Shown: in pieces, positions 35,077 through 45,515 of the stretch
How the letters are laid out: each line of letters opens with the position of its first letter
Numbering within the stretch: position 1 is the stretch's first letter
NCBI GenBank assembly: GCA_026214975.1
Contig: JAOBSW010001251.1
Coordinates: forward strand, 1 to 64,000
Direction: 5' to 3'
DNA from: Gentiana macrophylla
Taxonomy: Eukaryota; Streptophyta; Magnoliopsida; Gentianales; Gentianaceae
Length of the DNA stretch: 64,000 nt
The notes under the pieces: generated by a model
What the model was told of the DNA's origin: nothing
The model's input: the letters and a program-made list of their open reading frames with translations, nothing else
Database searches by the model: none
Translations under genes and position numbers: made by a program

Positions 35077-35361
35077 AAGAAAAACAACAAAAGGTTATTG
35101 AACTAACAGGCAGTATGAGTAAATGATTACTCATACTGCTGCTAGGCTTATAACCTACTAACATATTCACAGGGGGAAAACAACTATCAGAAAATATAAA
35201 AAAATAATAATAATGGGTTCGGTCGACCGAGTGATAACGTTCGGTCGACCGAATATACAGATATATTTTTATTTTTTATTATTATTTTTTTTATGTAAAT
35301 ATGAAAGAAAACAGAGAAACGAAATAATTAAGTTGATCATTGAAGCAGTTGGACCATTGAT

Positions 35362-35379
35362 TCCCCGGCAACGGCGCCA
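35362..35379 (-). other. Primer binding site of E
   Basis: On the - strand TGGCGCCGTTGCCGGGGA, an intact Athila-type site, starts six bases after the LTR end. In the leader just beyond it (about 35220-35252) lie two more palindromes, TCGGTCGACCGA. Confidence 0.88.
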
Positions 35380-35385
35380 AAAACA

Positions 35386-37135
35386 TGATTGAGGTCAAGT
35401 TAAATTATTAACTCGATGCCTAAATAACCACTAGCAAGTGAACTAGGTTCAATCGCAGTATAGCTAGATAGAGTCGAGCTCGATCCCACAGAGAATCAAT
35501 TTGTGGATCCTGAATTAAATAGTCAACCTATTTATTTCGTTTGACAAAGACGGTCTACGACCAACATAGAATACGAGAAAAGAAAGACACACTCAAACAT
35601 ATAAACGAATAACATGTAAACAAATAACGTAATCAACTGCCCAATTATAACCGTAATTATTTGGATCTAGACAATTTATATAACAACAAGACTCATCAAC
35701 TATTAATCCGTTCATATCTATTTATATTGGCTACGGGAGTCATCCCCTAAAACTTGATGTAGCACCGGTAGGTCACTAGATCACTGTGGTATTGTTACGT
35801 GACTTCGCCTTTTGGTGCCTCCATCTCATATAACTCACACGCTTACGACTCTAAGGATGCCGATATTAATCGTACACCTCGTCCAGGCAACATTCCTATG
35901 GTTAGGCATACTTCCTAAACGATCACTCAAACTCTCGTCCAACTAACAATTACCAAGTTATAGTCTCATGCTAGTTTACGATCTACGTATAACAAGGTGC
36001 GTGCAATTCCCTAATATAAACCTACCTAGATAACGCTGAACGTCCGAAGATCAATTCATGAGCCCACCTAAGAGTTTTATATCGGTATTTCCTTCTTACA
36101 CGTTTTAATTAAATTAAGCGAGTGACGTAGCCATAGCCATACCTACCGAGATAACAGATTCAATTAAGCTAACCTAATCATAAATACGTGACTGATTAAC
36201 GGATGAAACAGGTTTGGAAGCTCTCGGTCGACCGAATAGGTGCTCTCGGGCGACCGAGTGATACCTCTCGGTCACCCGAGTACTTAACTCCCCAGATTAC
36301 ATCCCCGAATATGTTTCTCAGCGTTTCACATACGAATCGAACTATATAGTGAATCATCAGGACATCATATAAATTAATCTAAATGCACGTAAATTAAACA
36401 CGCAGATTCATCCATAGATATTAGGTAGAGGACATCGGGTATGAGATCCTCATAGACAAGATATCATCACTGCCCTTAACGTCATATCCTAGATCTTCAT
36501 CATCTAGATATGAATAAATACTCAAACAATCAAAGCATAATTGGGAAATTGATTACTAAAAGAAAACAAGATGAAGAACTAGGGCTTACATGTTTGCACC
36601 CTCAGCTCCTTCTCAAGCCTAATGAATCCTTATTTATTTGTATATATGAATTGATATTGGTGAATGCCTAAAAAATACAAAGGACTTGTGTTTATATAGA
36701 GCCTCATCCGACAGAGAAAACCGACTTAAATGCCGACACTACTGAACCCTAACCGCCTCAAACAATGTGCCGGACTTCTGCTGGGCTACAAGCCCACTCG
36801 GTCGACCGAATGCATAGGCTCGGTCGACCGAGCCTTATGTGCTTCCGGGCTTTCTTCTTCTACCGTCTTGGGCTTTCTGAACTTGTCTGCAATCCATTAA
36901 AGCTTCTCCGAAGTCCATCCTTGTGCTCCAAAACGAGTTACTACAAATATAGCATGAAATACAGTCTGTAACATCAAATAATATAATAAAACCTCCTAAT
37001 ACATAATGATGAATCGAAACTCTCGGCATATGCAAATTAAGCGTATTACGACTTATTATTGCTCTATTATAGCTCCTTAAAACTAGAATCGGGGATAAAG
37101 ATCATAGAATAATGGGCACAAAATGACCGTTATCA
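35386..37135 (-). repeat. 5' LTR of E
   Basis: 1750 bp, nearly identical to 28861-30604. The sense TATA box CTATATAAAC lies at about 36688-36698. Palindromes TCGGTCGACCGA or one-base variants lie near 36225, 36247, 36798 and 36820. Confidence 0.9.
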
Positions 37136-37926
37136 GTCAGCTGCAGTGTTTTATAAACACAACAACTTGGAATCACCTGACTTATATATGCTTCAGCAGA
37201 CTTACATTCACAGGAACCATTTGATGTATGTTTCGGATTATTCAAAGGCTACATTGGAAGATTACAAAGAAAGGGACAGCTAACAACCTCTGATTTTATC
37301 AAACAAATCAATTGTTAAGATTAAATGGACGTTGGAAAGATTCAGACCTTTATCCAATGAATACAAGTTAAAGGGTGGGACAGATCCGTAAATCATCAAA
37401 AAGCATTTCGACGATGTCGAGATTTATGTATATAAACATAAAGCAAGTCAAGATGGGACAAATCTGAAACGGCTATGTTTGAATTTCAAACATAAGTCAC
37501 AAGGATTCCTGCCTATAAATAGAGGACTCCTAATTCAGATACAAGTGATGAATTTTGAGGAAAAACAACGGATAATCTTGAGCTTCAAATTCTTATCTTG
37601 AAAGTCACACTGCTGACCCTTCTGAGCATAAAGCTACTGATCCAGTAAAACTCTTCAAGTGTAATCTGCTTTCAAGCTACATCAAGTGTACTCACTTGAA
37701 GACCTGAAGCTGCTGATCATATCATCCTAATCAAGCTGCTGAAAGCTGAATCACTTACTTGATTCAAACTTTCTTTACAAGAAACCTGCTGAGACAGTGA
37801 AACATCTTTTGAGGTGTAAATGACTGTTGTTTGTGGTGGAGCTGGTGAAGAGGCAATCCTACCCTTCAAGGACCGGTGGAAGACTTTGAGCAACAATTTA
37901 CCTGCTCTTCAAGTGTTCATTGAAGT

Positions 37927-39380
37927 CATCACGGATTTTATCTAATGAAAACAACAAGCAATAAAATTTATAAATCCGGTATTCCCCAAGTGTAGGGATC
38001 GTAGTATAGCGATTAATACCGGAGTCGGTCACAGGGAATCGGGGTATCTAGTTCATTAATTTTCCTAAGATTGTTACTATTATTATTAAACCTAAAACTA
38101 AAAACAGAAAATAAACTGGACAGAGGATTGTCAGTCCAAAGCCAGGAAGGATAAAAGCGAAAACGAAATCTAAACTATAAACTATAAAATAAACGGTAAA
38201 TAAGAAGATGATCATGGTGATTAAACAACGAACAAACAATAATCCACCGATCCCGCAACCCTCTATTTCCTCTCTAAACTATCTTATGATGATTTAATTC
38301 AAGATGTGGTTCACCTATCAAAGGTATGAATTCCTACTCCCCGTAGATAATTCGCCTATCAATCTCTCATCTCTCGATATATAAGATTGACGCTCGCAAA
38401 ACAAGGTGTAAGATCTCTCAATCTAGCAACCTAGAAATCTAACCTATCAACTCTCGTTATGTCAAGGTTAAAAATCCCATCTTTCCTATGGTGATCTAAG
38501 GTTTACACCGACTCTCATCATATGGTAAACATCAATAACAATTCATCTTTCGATATTGATTGCATAGCACATAAGCATAGGAAAAATACAAATTTAATCA
38601 AATTCACAAAACAAATCTAGATTGGAAATAGAAAAACCTGCTGAAACGAATTCACATGGTTTGAACAATTGCTCATACTCCAAGCATTCAACATAAAACA
38701 GCAAAACGAAATAGAAAACGGAAAAGAAACAAGAAAAATCGCAACCCCAGCCTCCCCTAAGGGGGCTGGGGCCGCCTAGGGTTTTCTCCTAATGATTGTG
38801 TATTAATAGGTCTCAATAATGTGTCCTTAGGGTTGAAATACGCGCTGCTATTTATAGAGAAAGTAAGGCGGCTGCTACTATGTCGGCTTAAGGACGCCCG
38901 TCCGACTTTCTGGACTCTCGTCCAGCTGCTCTGGACGCTAGGCGAGACGCTGCTCACTCGGCGCCCAAACTCTCATGCGATTTCTCCTCTTGGACGCCTT
39001 GATCCACCTCTTTGGACGCCAGTCCACCCTGGACGCTAGTTCAGTCCCTTTTTCTTCCAAATTCATCTTGATCTTCATTCCAACTTCATCTCTATCTCTT
39101 TCCGTCCATGCAAATCATCACTTGAACATCTTTTAAGCTCCTTTTCACCTCATGCAAGCGTACCTACATCACGATAAAAACATGCAAAATGTAACATCTT
39201 ACATCTAAAGATATTTATCCAATAAAATCACATAATTAGCTCGATTTTGCACTTTAATACTTCTAAAACTCATTTGCTCAATATTTCAATATAAAGCTCG
39301 ATTTCTATGAAAAACATCCACATATGGGGAAAATTGACATAAAATATATCCTTATAAAACGTATAAAATCACCCTTAACA
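37927..39380 (-). mobile_element. Solo LTR of the G3 (Athila-like) family
   Basis: 1454 bp. It starts CATCACGGATTTTAT, matching TGTCACGGATTTTAT of the family with two transitions, and ends ACCCTTAACA. It aligns with the left LTR of G3 (44216-45477), including the TATA box CTCTATAAATAGC (reverse strand, about 38847-38859) and the GGACG-rich cluster (38890-39040). Flanks are gaagt (37922-37926) and gaagc (39381-39385). It lies inside solo LTR D. Confidence 0.8.
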
Positions 39381-39848
39381 GAAGCCATAGTTATCGGTGA
39401 ATGACAAACAACTTAGGGATTTTTGTAACAGCTACATCAAAGATCTCTAGTGAATTACCTCCAACATCACAGGAGAAGAGTGGAGTACATGATTACACCA
39501 CCTGGAACCACTATAAAAACTGCCTACTTACTTTCTGCATTTATATTCTGCATACAGTATATTTAGCACATCAACCCACTGAACTAGCAACTGATTCACA
39601 CACATACACTACTGAGTATCTAATACTTGGTATCATATTTCAACAACAAGTAATAAGGCAAAATTTAAATATATTCCGCTGCAACAAATTCAGTAAAGTC
39701 AATAGTCAACATACTATCGAGTGTCGGCCAGACTCATCGAGTGTCACAGATCATTGAAGTTCTTGAGTTTGTTAACTCCAAAAGTTTTAAGTGTTAAGTT
39801 TATTCACCCCCCTCTAAACTTAACCAAAGCCTTTTCAAAGGACCAACA

Positions 39849-40023
39849 CTATCCCAACTTGTATAAGATGTGCCCTGATAACATTCTTAGGAGATGCGTC
39901 CACGACGATGATTTTCCAAGTATTCTGAGCCAGTGTCCTTCAAGGGAAACTAGAGGCCATTATGGGCCTGATAAGATAGCAACAAAGGTACAGCAGTGTG
40001 GGTTCTATTGGCAAAAAATGTTT
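39849..40023 (+). pseudogene. G1 integrase zinc-finger region
   Basis: NLYKMCPDNILRRCVHDDDF, then ILSQCPSRETRGHYGPDKIA and KVQQCGFYWQKMF match the N-terminal zinc-binding region of Athila-like integrase. The usual C-H-x-x-x-x-GGH spacing is altered (CPSRETRGHYG). Frame is open from 39721. It directly continues the fragment ending at 28409 and is cut at 40023 by element A2. The remainder of G1 is not in the window. Confidence 0.8.
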
Positions 40024-42140
40024 TGTTGGTCCCAGAGAAGGGTGAGAATATAGTCAGAGGGGAGAGGAGGGGTGAATGACTATAGTCAGAGGGGGGGGTG
40101 AACAACTTTATTGGAGTTTCAAAAACTTTTCTTATCTTAAAAGCTTTTGGGCAGCGGATAAGTCCCTTCTTAAAGTTGTTTCAAAGTAGATTATGCACAC
40201 ACAATGTATGACTATAATGCAGTAAAGAAATGCTGTAAATAAAAATGATGTAAGTAAATGAACACAAAGGTTTATAGTGGTTCAGGTGGTGTAATCCCTT
40301 AATCCACTCTTCCCGTGTGATGATTGGAGGAATTCACTATTGACTTTCACCAATACAATAATGTGATTGTCCTTGCCTACACAAGGTTCACAATCTCCAA
40401 GACTATCACTCCCTGGCTACAAAAGCTTCAGTGACTCAGTCTTCAACACTGCTCCTTGAGAACAAATCCTTCAGCAGCTATCACAAAAACACAACTCATT
40501 CTCAGACTTCTCTGATTCAGTTGCTTGAGATGAATGTGAATATGGGAAATTCACTTAACTTGATCAGGTTCAGACTTGAATGATTCTAAATGAGTCTTTG
40601 ATAATTCTGAACTTGAATCTCTGGATTGAGCAATGAAAGTTCGTATGAAGGCTAGAAAATTTTGCAGAGTTTCAGTACATCTTGTCCTCAATTCGATCGT
40701 TGTTTTTCCTCTCTGACAATGTCTTCTATTTATAGCCGTGATCTCCTTGATTTGTGAATTCGTCCGTTGGCTTTTTAATGTGGAGAATAATCCTTGATTT
40801 AATTCTTGATTCCTCCTTGATTGTATTCTCCTTGATTTCAGTGATCCGGATTTTATTCAAACGTTCTTCATAAAATCCGTCCTTGATTGATTCTACATTA
40901 ATTGTTTGATTTGCTTATTTTCCATGTTTTGAATAAGATGCATACAACATACTTGACTTTGCTGTTCAAGCTGTTGCTTGACCGGCTTAGTGAATCTTTT
41001 TCCTTTGATGTTGATCAGCCGGTAGAGCTTTTACTTCTCTGTTTTGTTTGCTAGCTATATTTTAGTATCCACTCTCCTTCACTATTTCACATTAATCAGC
41101 CAGTAGAGCTTTTACTTCACCGTTTTGTTGTTTCTTTTCCTTCTTTGATTTTCCAAGTATGCTTGTACTTCACTGATCCTCTATTAATGTGAGATCTGTG
41201 TACACCATATTAAAAAAAATAGATTTCATTACTTGAAATGTATCTTAGACTTATCCAAGGTCATCACAGACTTACCTGTTTATATGTCAGTCCATATGTT
41301 TTCACTTGGCTCTATTGGTACTTGGCTGCCTTTACTCTACTGATATTCTGTCTATCACTTACCCATCCTACCAGTCTAGTATAATACTTGTCTGACTGAA
41401 CTTATACATCATGTCAGACTCTATGTAAAGACTTATACAAATATTTCTAACTTATTTCAGGCTTGCTAGAACAGTTAGTATGGCCATCATCAAAACAAAT
41501 AAAATGTTCCAAACCATTTCCCTCTTTTTGATGATGCCCAAACCCTCATAAGCCTGAACATAAATAAGCATGTTTTCGTATGATAAAAAGAATAAAACTT
41601 AGAAACGGGCAAACGTTTATAGTCTACTTTTTCTCTATATAAACGAATGCTTTTTCTGGTGCCCTTAGAACTTTCAGGCTTACCTCTTCTTTCCCCCTTT
41701 TGGCAGCATCATCTTGTTGTTGTAACATAATGCTTTTGGTAGTTTCTGTAGTGCAGATCAGACTATCCGATTTGAATTCAATAGATGTACTCCTTCTTGT
41801 GTAGTGGTGATTTCAATTTCAGCTGCAGTATTGTCCCTCATTCCCCCTTGATCTGTGCTAGGAATTGTCTTCTGAAGTGCTTGTAGTAGATGTGTGTGGC
41901 TGGTGGAGTAGTCTGATTGCTGAGCGGCTTCATCAAAACTGTTCCTAACAATTAGTAAAGTGGATTTCGCTGGTACAAGTGCCTTACATGGCAAGTCAGC
42001 GCACCCAAAATGGCAAAGGTTCTGTCAGCTGGTGAAGTCACTCCGTTGATTACTCCAGTTAGCTGTTCATTGTAACTTTGACAATTTCAATCATTCCCAA
42101 CTCAGTTCTCAACTTACAAAATCTTTCATGACTGAGTGGT
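40024..42140 (-). mobile_element. Sirevirus-like element A2, 3' part
   Basis: It starts with the 3' LTR (40024-41515, 1492 bp, ends TGTTGGTCCC and GTTCCAAACC on +), which has a local duplication of the purine/ACTATAGTCAGAGG segment near 40047-40098. Then come a polypurine tract (41516-41529) and internal sequence. 41640-41720 resembles the basic tail of the third ORF, and 41940-42140 corresponds to 21190-21440 of A1. About 2 kb of third ORF is missing. It stops at 42140, where the + strand element A3 begins, and continues at 53575 after a gap of about 150 bases relative to A1. The 5' half of A2 is not in the window. Confidence 0.75.
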
Positions 42141-43785
42141 TGTTAGGAACATTCTATTATGTTTTGATGATGGCCATACTAGCTGTAATAGCAAGCCTGA
42201 AATAAGTTAGAATTCTCTGTATAAGTCTTTACTTAGAGTCTGACAAGTTGTATAAGTTAAGTCAGACAAGTATTGTACTAGTTGGTAGGACGGCAAAGCA
42301 AGGACAGATATTCAGCATAGTGAAGCCACCAAGCACCAGCAGAGAAGTATAAAGACATTATGGTCGACTTATAACCAAGGAAGTCCTGTGATGACCTTGG
42401 ATAAGTCTAAGTTATGTTTTAAGTGATGAAACTCAATGTTCAAATATGGTGTACACGGTCTCACCCAAATCAAGGATCAGTGAAGTACAAAGACTCTCAA
42501 AAACTAGAACAAAGAAGGAAACAATGAATCGGTTTGAGTAAACTGACTTTCGGCAAAGAGAAAGCAAAACAAAGAAAGAAAGAACTAACGGCTAAGTCGG
42601 AAGGCTCACTCGACCGTTCTAAAACGGCGAAGAGACATTTACAAGATCGATTTGATATACGATGAAGATTCGTAAGATCATGCATTAAATGCACAAATCA
42701 TTAAAGGATCAATCAAGGGACGGATTTTTTTTCGCTATACGTTTGAAGAAAGAATCCGATCAATGAAATCAAGGAGAATACAATTAAGGGGAATCAAGAA
42801 TAAAATCAAGGGTAATTCCTCATTAATATAGCCAACGGACGGAATTTCAAAACCAAGGTTATTCAAGGCTATAAATAGAAGGCATTGACGTGAAAAGAAA
42901 ACAACGAGCAAGAAAGAAAAATCAAGCAGAAACTCTGTCAATTTGAAAAGCCTTCTCTCTGAACTTACAAAGACATATCTAACGATCAACTCAAGTATCA
43001 GAACTACAAAGTCATACTCAGAATTGAGATTGATCAAGCAAGTGTGTGAATCACATTCACATCAAATCAAGCAAATGAATCATAGGCAACCGAGAAGGAG
43101 TTGAATCTGTGATAGTTTGTTGAAGGATCTTAATCTTAAGGAACAAGAAAAGGAAGATCTGAATCATGAAGGCATTGCAGTCAAGGAGTGATAGTCTTGT
43201 AGATTGTGAAGCTTGGGAAGCCAAGGACAATCATACTATTGTATCTGTGAAAACAATAGTGAATTCCTCCAATCATCATAGGTGAAGAGTGGATTAAGGG
43301 ATTACACCACCCTGAACCACTATAAGCCTTGTGTCAATTTAATTTCTGCAATTTACTTTACAACATTTATTTATTTAGCCTACATCATAACTTATATCGT
43401 GGATCGTCTACATCGATTTGAAAAAACATAGTAAGAAGGGACTTATCCGCCGCCTAAAAGCTTTTAAATATAAGAAAAGTTTTGAAACTCCACTATAGTC
43501 ATTCACCCCCCTCTCGACTATAGTTTCACCCTTCTCTGGGACCAACAATTGGTATCGGAGCAGTGTTCCTAGTATCAGAACCTGTTCAGATCTAATTTCT
43601 TGTAACAAGGAGATCACATATTTTCAAAGCAATTTTCAAATCTGAGTTTTCCATTCACTGTCATTTATATATTCAATTATACTGATGGATTCCTCAAACT
43701 TCTTGTCAAAAGTACCTGTTTTTAATGTTAACAATTTTGATGAATATAAAATAAGAATGCTGTCTCATCTTGCAGCAACTCACAA
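42141..43785 (+). mobile_element. Sirevirus-like element A3, 5' end only
   Basis: The LTR at 42141-43547 (1407 bp) starts TGTTAGGAACATT and ends GGGACCAACA. It has a TATA box GGCTATAAATAGAAGG near 42869-42884, then the primer site ATTGGTATCGGAGCAG at 43548. A gag start follows at 43685 (MDSSNFLSKVPVFNVNNFDE, YKIRMLSHLAA). The reading ends at about 43785, where G3-family LTR sequence begins. No other part of A3 is found, so most of it was lost. Confidence 0.8.
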
Positions 43786-44215
43786 CTTGATTAGTAATCA
43801 TGAAATAATCTGAATTAAAATTGAATGTTGATAGGATAGGTGGATCAATTGCTTGTTCGTTCGCAACTTATTGATTTAAAACCCCTAAAACTTGAATTGT
43901 TTAGCTTAGTTAAATCGTTTTATTGCATCTTAGGTTTAGTTGTAGTTTAAATTGTTCGCTACCCGTATCTTCCCTGGCTTTAGATTTATTCTTCTGTCCA
44001 GTTTTCCTTATTGTTATCTTTCGTTTTAGTTATTCCCTGTTTAGTTTTATTCGCTGTTTAGGTTAGTTTCTCATGACATAGTTAGTTAAACAAATACTAG
44101 GATTACCAATCGTTAGTTCCCCGTAAGATCGACCCGGTATCAATCTCTTTACTACGATCCTTGCACTTGAGGTATATCGGATTATAAATTTATTACTTGT
44201 TAATAAAATCCGTGA
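43786..44215 (+). repeat. Inverted piece of a G3-family LTR
   Basis: This piece reads as the reverse complement of the start of the G3-family LTR. 43786-43935 is the inverse of about 44225-44375 over roughly 150 bases (shared words TTTAGCTTAGTTAAATC and CCTATCAACATTC in inverse). 44090-44215 is the inverse of an LTR start, ending AAAATCCGTGACA. So the two arms face each other across about 290 bases. This indicates an inversion inside the LTR or two head-to-head copies. Confidence 0.7.
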
Positions 44216-45477
44216 CAAGTAATAAAAAGATTTAACTAAGCTAAACAATTCAAGTTTTAGGGGTTTTAAATCAATAAGTTACAAACGAACAAGCAATTGA
44301 TCCACCTATCCTATCAACATTCAATTTCAATTCAGATTATTTCGTGATTACTAATCAAGTTGTGATCCACCTGATCAAAGGTATGAACCCTAATTTCTTA
44401 GGCAAGTTCGTCTATTAATCTCTATCTTTCGATCTAAAGATTAACGCTTTTCTAACCAAAGGTGTAAACTTTAAACGTTTCTAACCTAGAAATCTAACCT
44501 AATAACTTTCGTTACTTAGATCAAATATCTATTCTTTATCATGGTGATCTAAAGTCTAACATGATTTTCATCAAATAAACAATCAACAAAGCAAACATCT
44601 TTCGATATAAATTTGCAATAATCAACATAAAGCATGATAAAAGAAACAACTCGTAATAGATACTCACAAAATAATCATGAAAAGAAGCTGAATTGTTGAT
44701 CGGATGGCTTCACAATGCTTGTTCAATGGAGGTCTAGCCTCTTAGCATCCTCTTGAAACTTGAAATTGTATAGAAAGGCATAAAAAGTAGCTAATCTAAT
44801 CTAAGAATTTAAGAACATAAAAGTTGATGGCGGAAAAAACCCGCACCTAAGCCGCCCCTAGGATTAGGGTTTGAGTATTGTGTAATTGGTATCCTTAGGG
44901 TTGAGAAACTGCCGCCTATATATAGATTTTCAAGTCGGTTCACTAAGTCGCTCTTTGGACGCCCGTCCACTCTTTCCGGACGCTTTCGTCCGCTCGATTC
45001 GCCTTGCTTGAGCGCCCGTCCACTCGGCGCCCAAACTCTCAGTATCAACTTTTTCTTCTGGACGCTCGTCCATATCTTTCAAACGCTTCGTCCATTCGGG
45101 CGCTGGTTCAAGCTTCGGACGCTTGATCGAATCGACTTCATCTTGATTTCTCCGTCTTTATCTCTTTTATCATTGAATCCAATCATCATTATCTCTTTTA
45201 TCATTAATGAAATTCGACTCTTATCTCTTTTTGATCAACATTTGAGCATCAAACATGTACCTTTAACACATCAAAACATCGCAAAATGTAATATCATCCA
45301 AATAATCATAAAATCACAATTAAAACACCAAAATCAACCAGTTTTGCGATTAACTCGTTAAAAACCTCATTCAATCAATACTTCCGTTAAACACTCGTTT
45401 CTTATGCAATTTATACGAATATGAGGGAAAATATCATAGAATATATCATTATAAATCGTATAAATTCACCCTTAACA
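44216..45477 (-). repeat. 3' LTR of Athila-like element G3 (start rearranged)
   Basis: 1262 bp, ending ATTCACCCTTAACA at 45477. It aligns with the solo LTR 37927-39380 from its position 300 onward. A reverse-strand TATA box CTATATATAGG lies near 44918-44928. The GGACG/CGTCC cluster lies at 44955-45125, upstream of that TATA in sense. Confidence 0.8.
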
Positions 45478-45515
45478 ACTCCCCCACACTTAGCTTTTGC
45501 TCGTCCCGAGCAAAA
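45478..45515 (-). other. Polypurine tract of G3 with adjacent hairpin
   Basis: On the - strand: stem TTTTGCTCG/CGAGCAAAA with a GGA loop (45495-45515), then GCTAAGTGTGGGGGAGT, then the LTR. It has the same layout as in E at 30605-30641 but different paired bases in the stem (GCTCG/CGAGC here, GATCG/CGATC in E). Confidence 0.75.

Larger units (their letters stand above)
28861..37135 (-). mobile_element. Non-autonomous Athila-like element E, young
   Basis: 8275 bp with two LTRs of 1744 and 1750 bp that look about 98% alike by eye, and a perfect 5-bp target duplication gtcag (28856-28860 and 37136-37140). The primer site beside the right LTR (35362-35379) and purine tract beside the left LTR (30605-30622) place it on the - strand. 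The internal 4.8 kb holds a short gag-like piece, a protease ORF and a third ORF. RT, RNase H and integrase are absent, cut away just after the protease ILGR motif. It must have used enzymes of a relative; the solo LTR at 62112-63921 belongs to the same or a close family. Confidence 0.88.
28410..39848 (+). mobile_element. Solo LTR D (Sirevirus-like), split by two insertions
   Basis: Three pieces (28410-28860, 37136-37926, 39381-39848) join to about 1.7 kb. The whole starts TGTTGGAC and ends GGACCAACA, like the A-family LTRs. Shared features are the start (GTTTTAATGATGAG..., ACTAGCTGTTATAG), a TATA box CCTATAAATAGAGG near 37513, the block GATTACACCACC..GAACCACTATAA near 39490-39520 and the CACCCCCCTCTAAAC stretch near 39807. 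Flanks are atatc (28405-28409) and ctatc (39849-39853). There is no internal domain, so this is a solo LTR left by LTR-LTR recombination. It split the G1 integrase region. Confidence 0.75.

Noticed and set aside
42497..43037. ORFs of 65 and 100 residues on the - strand
   Set aside because: They lie in the A3 LTR, antisense to it, and are not kept in the other A-family LTRs.
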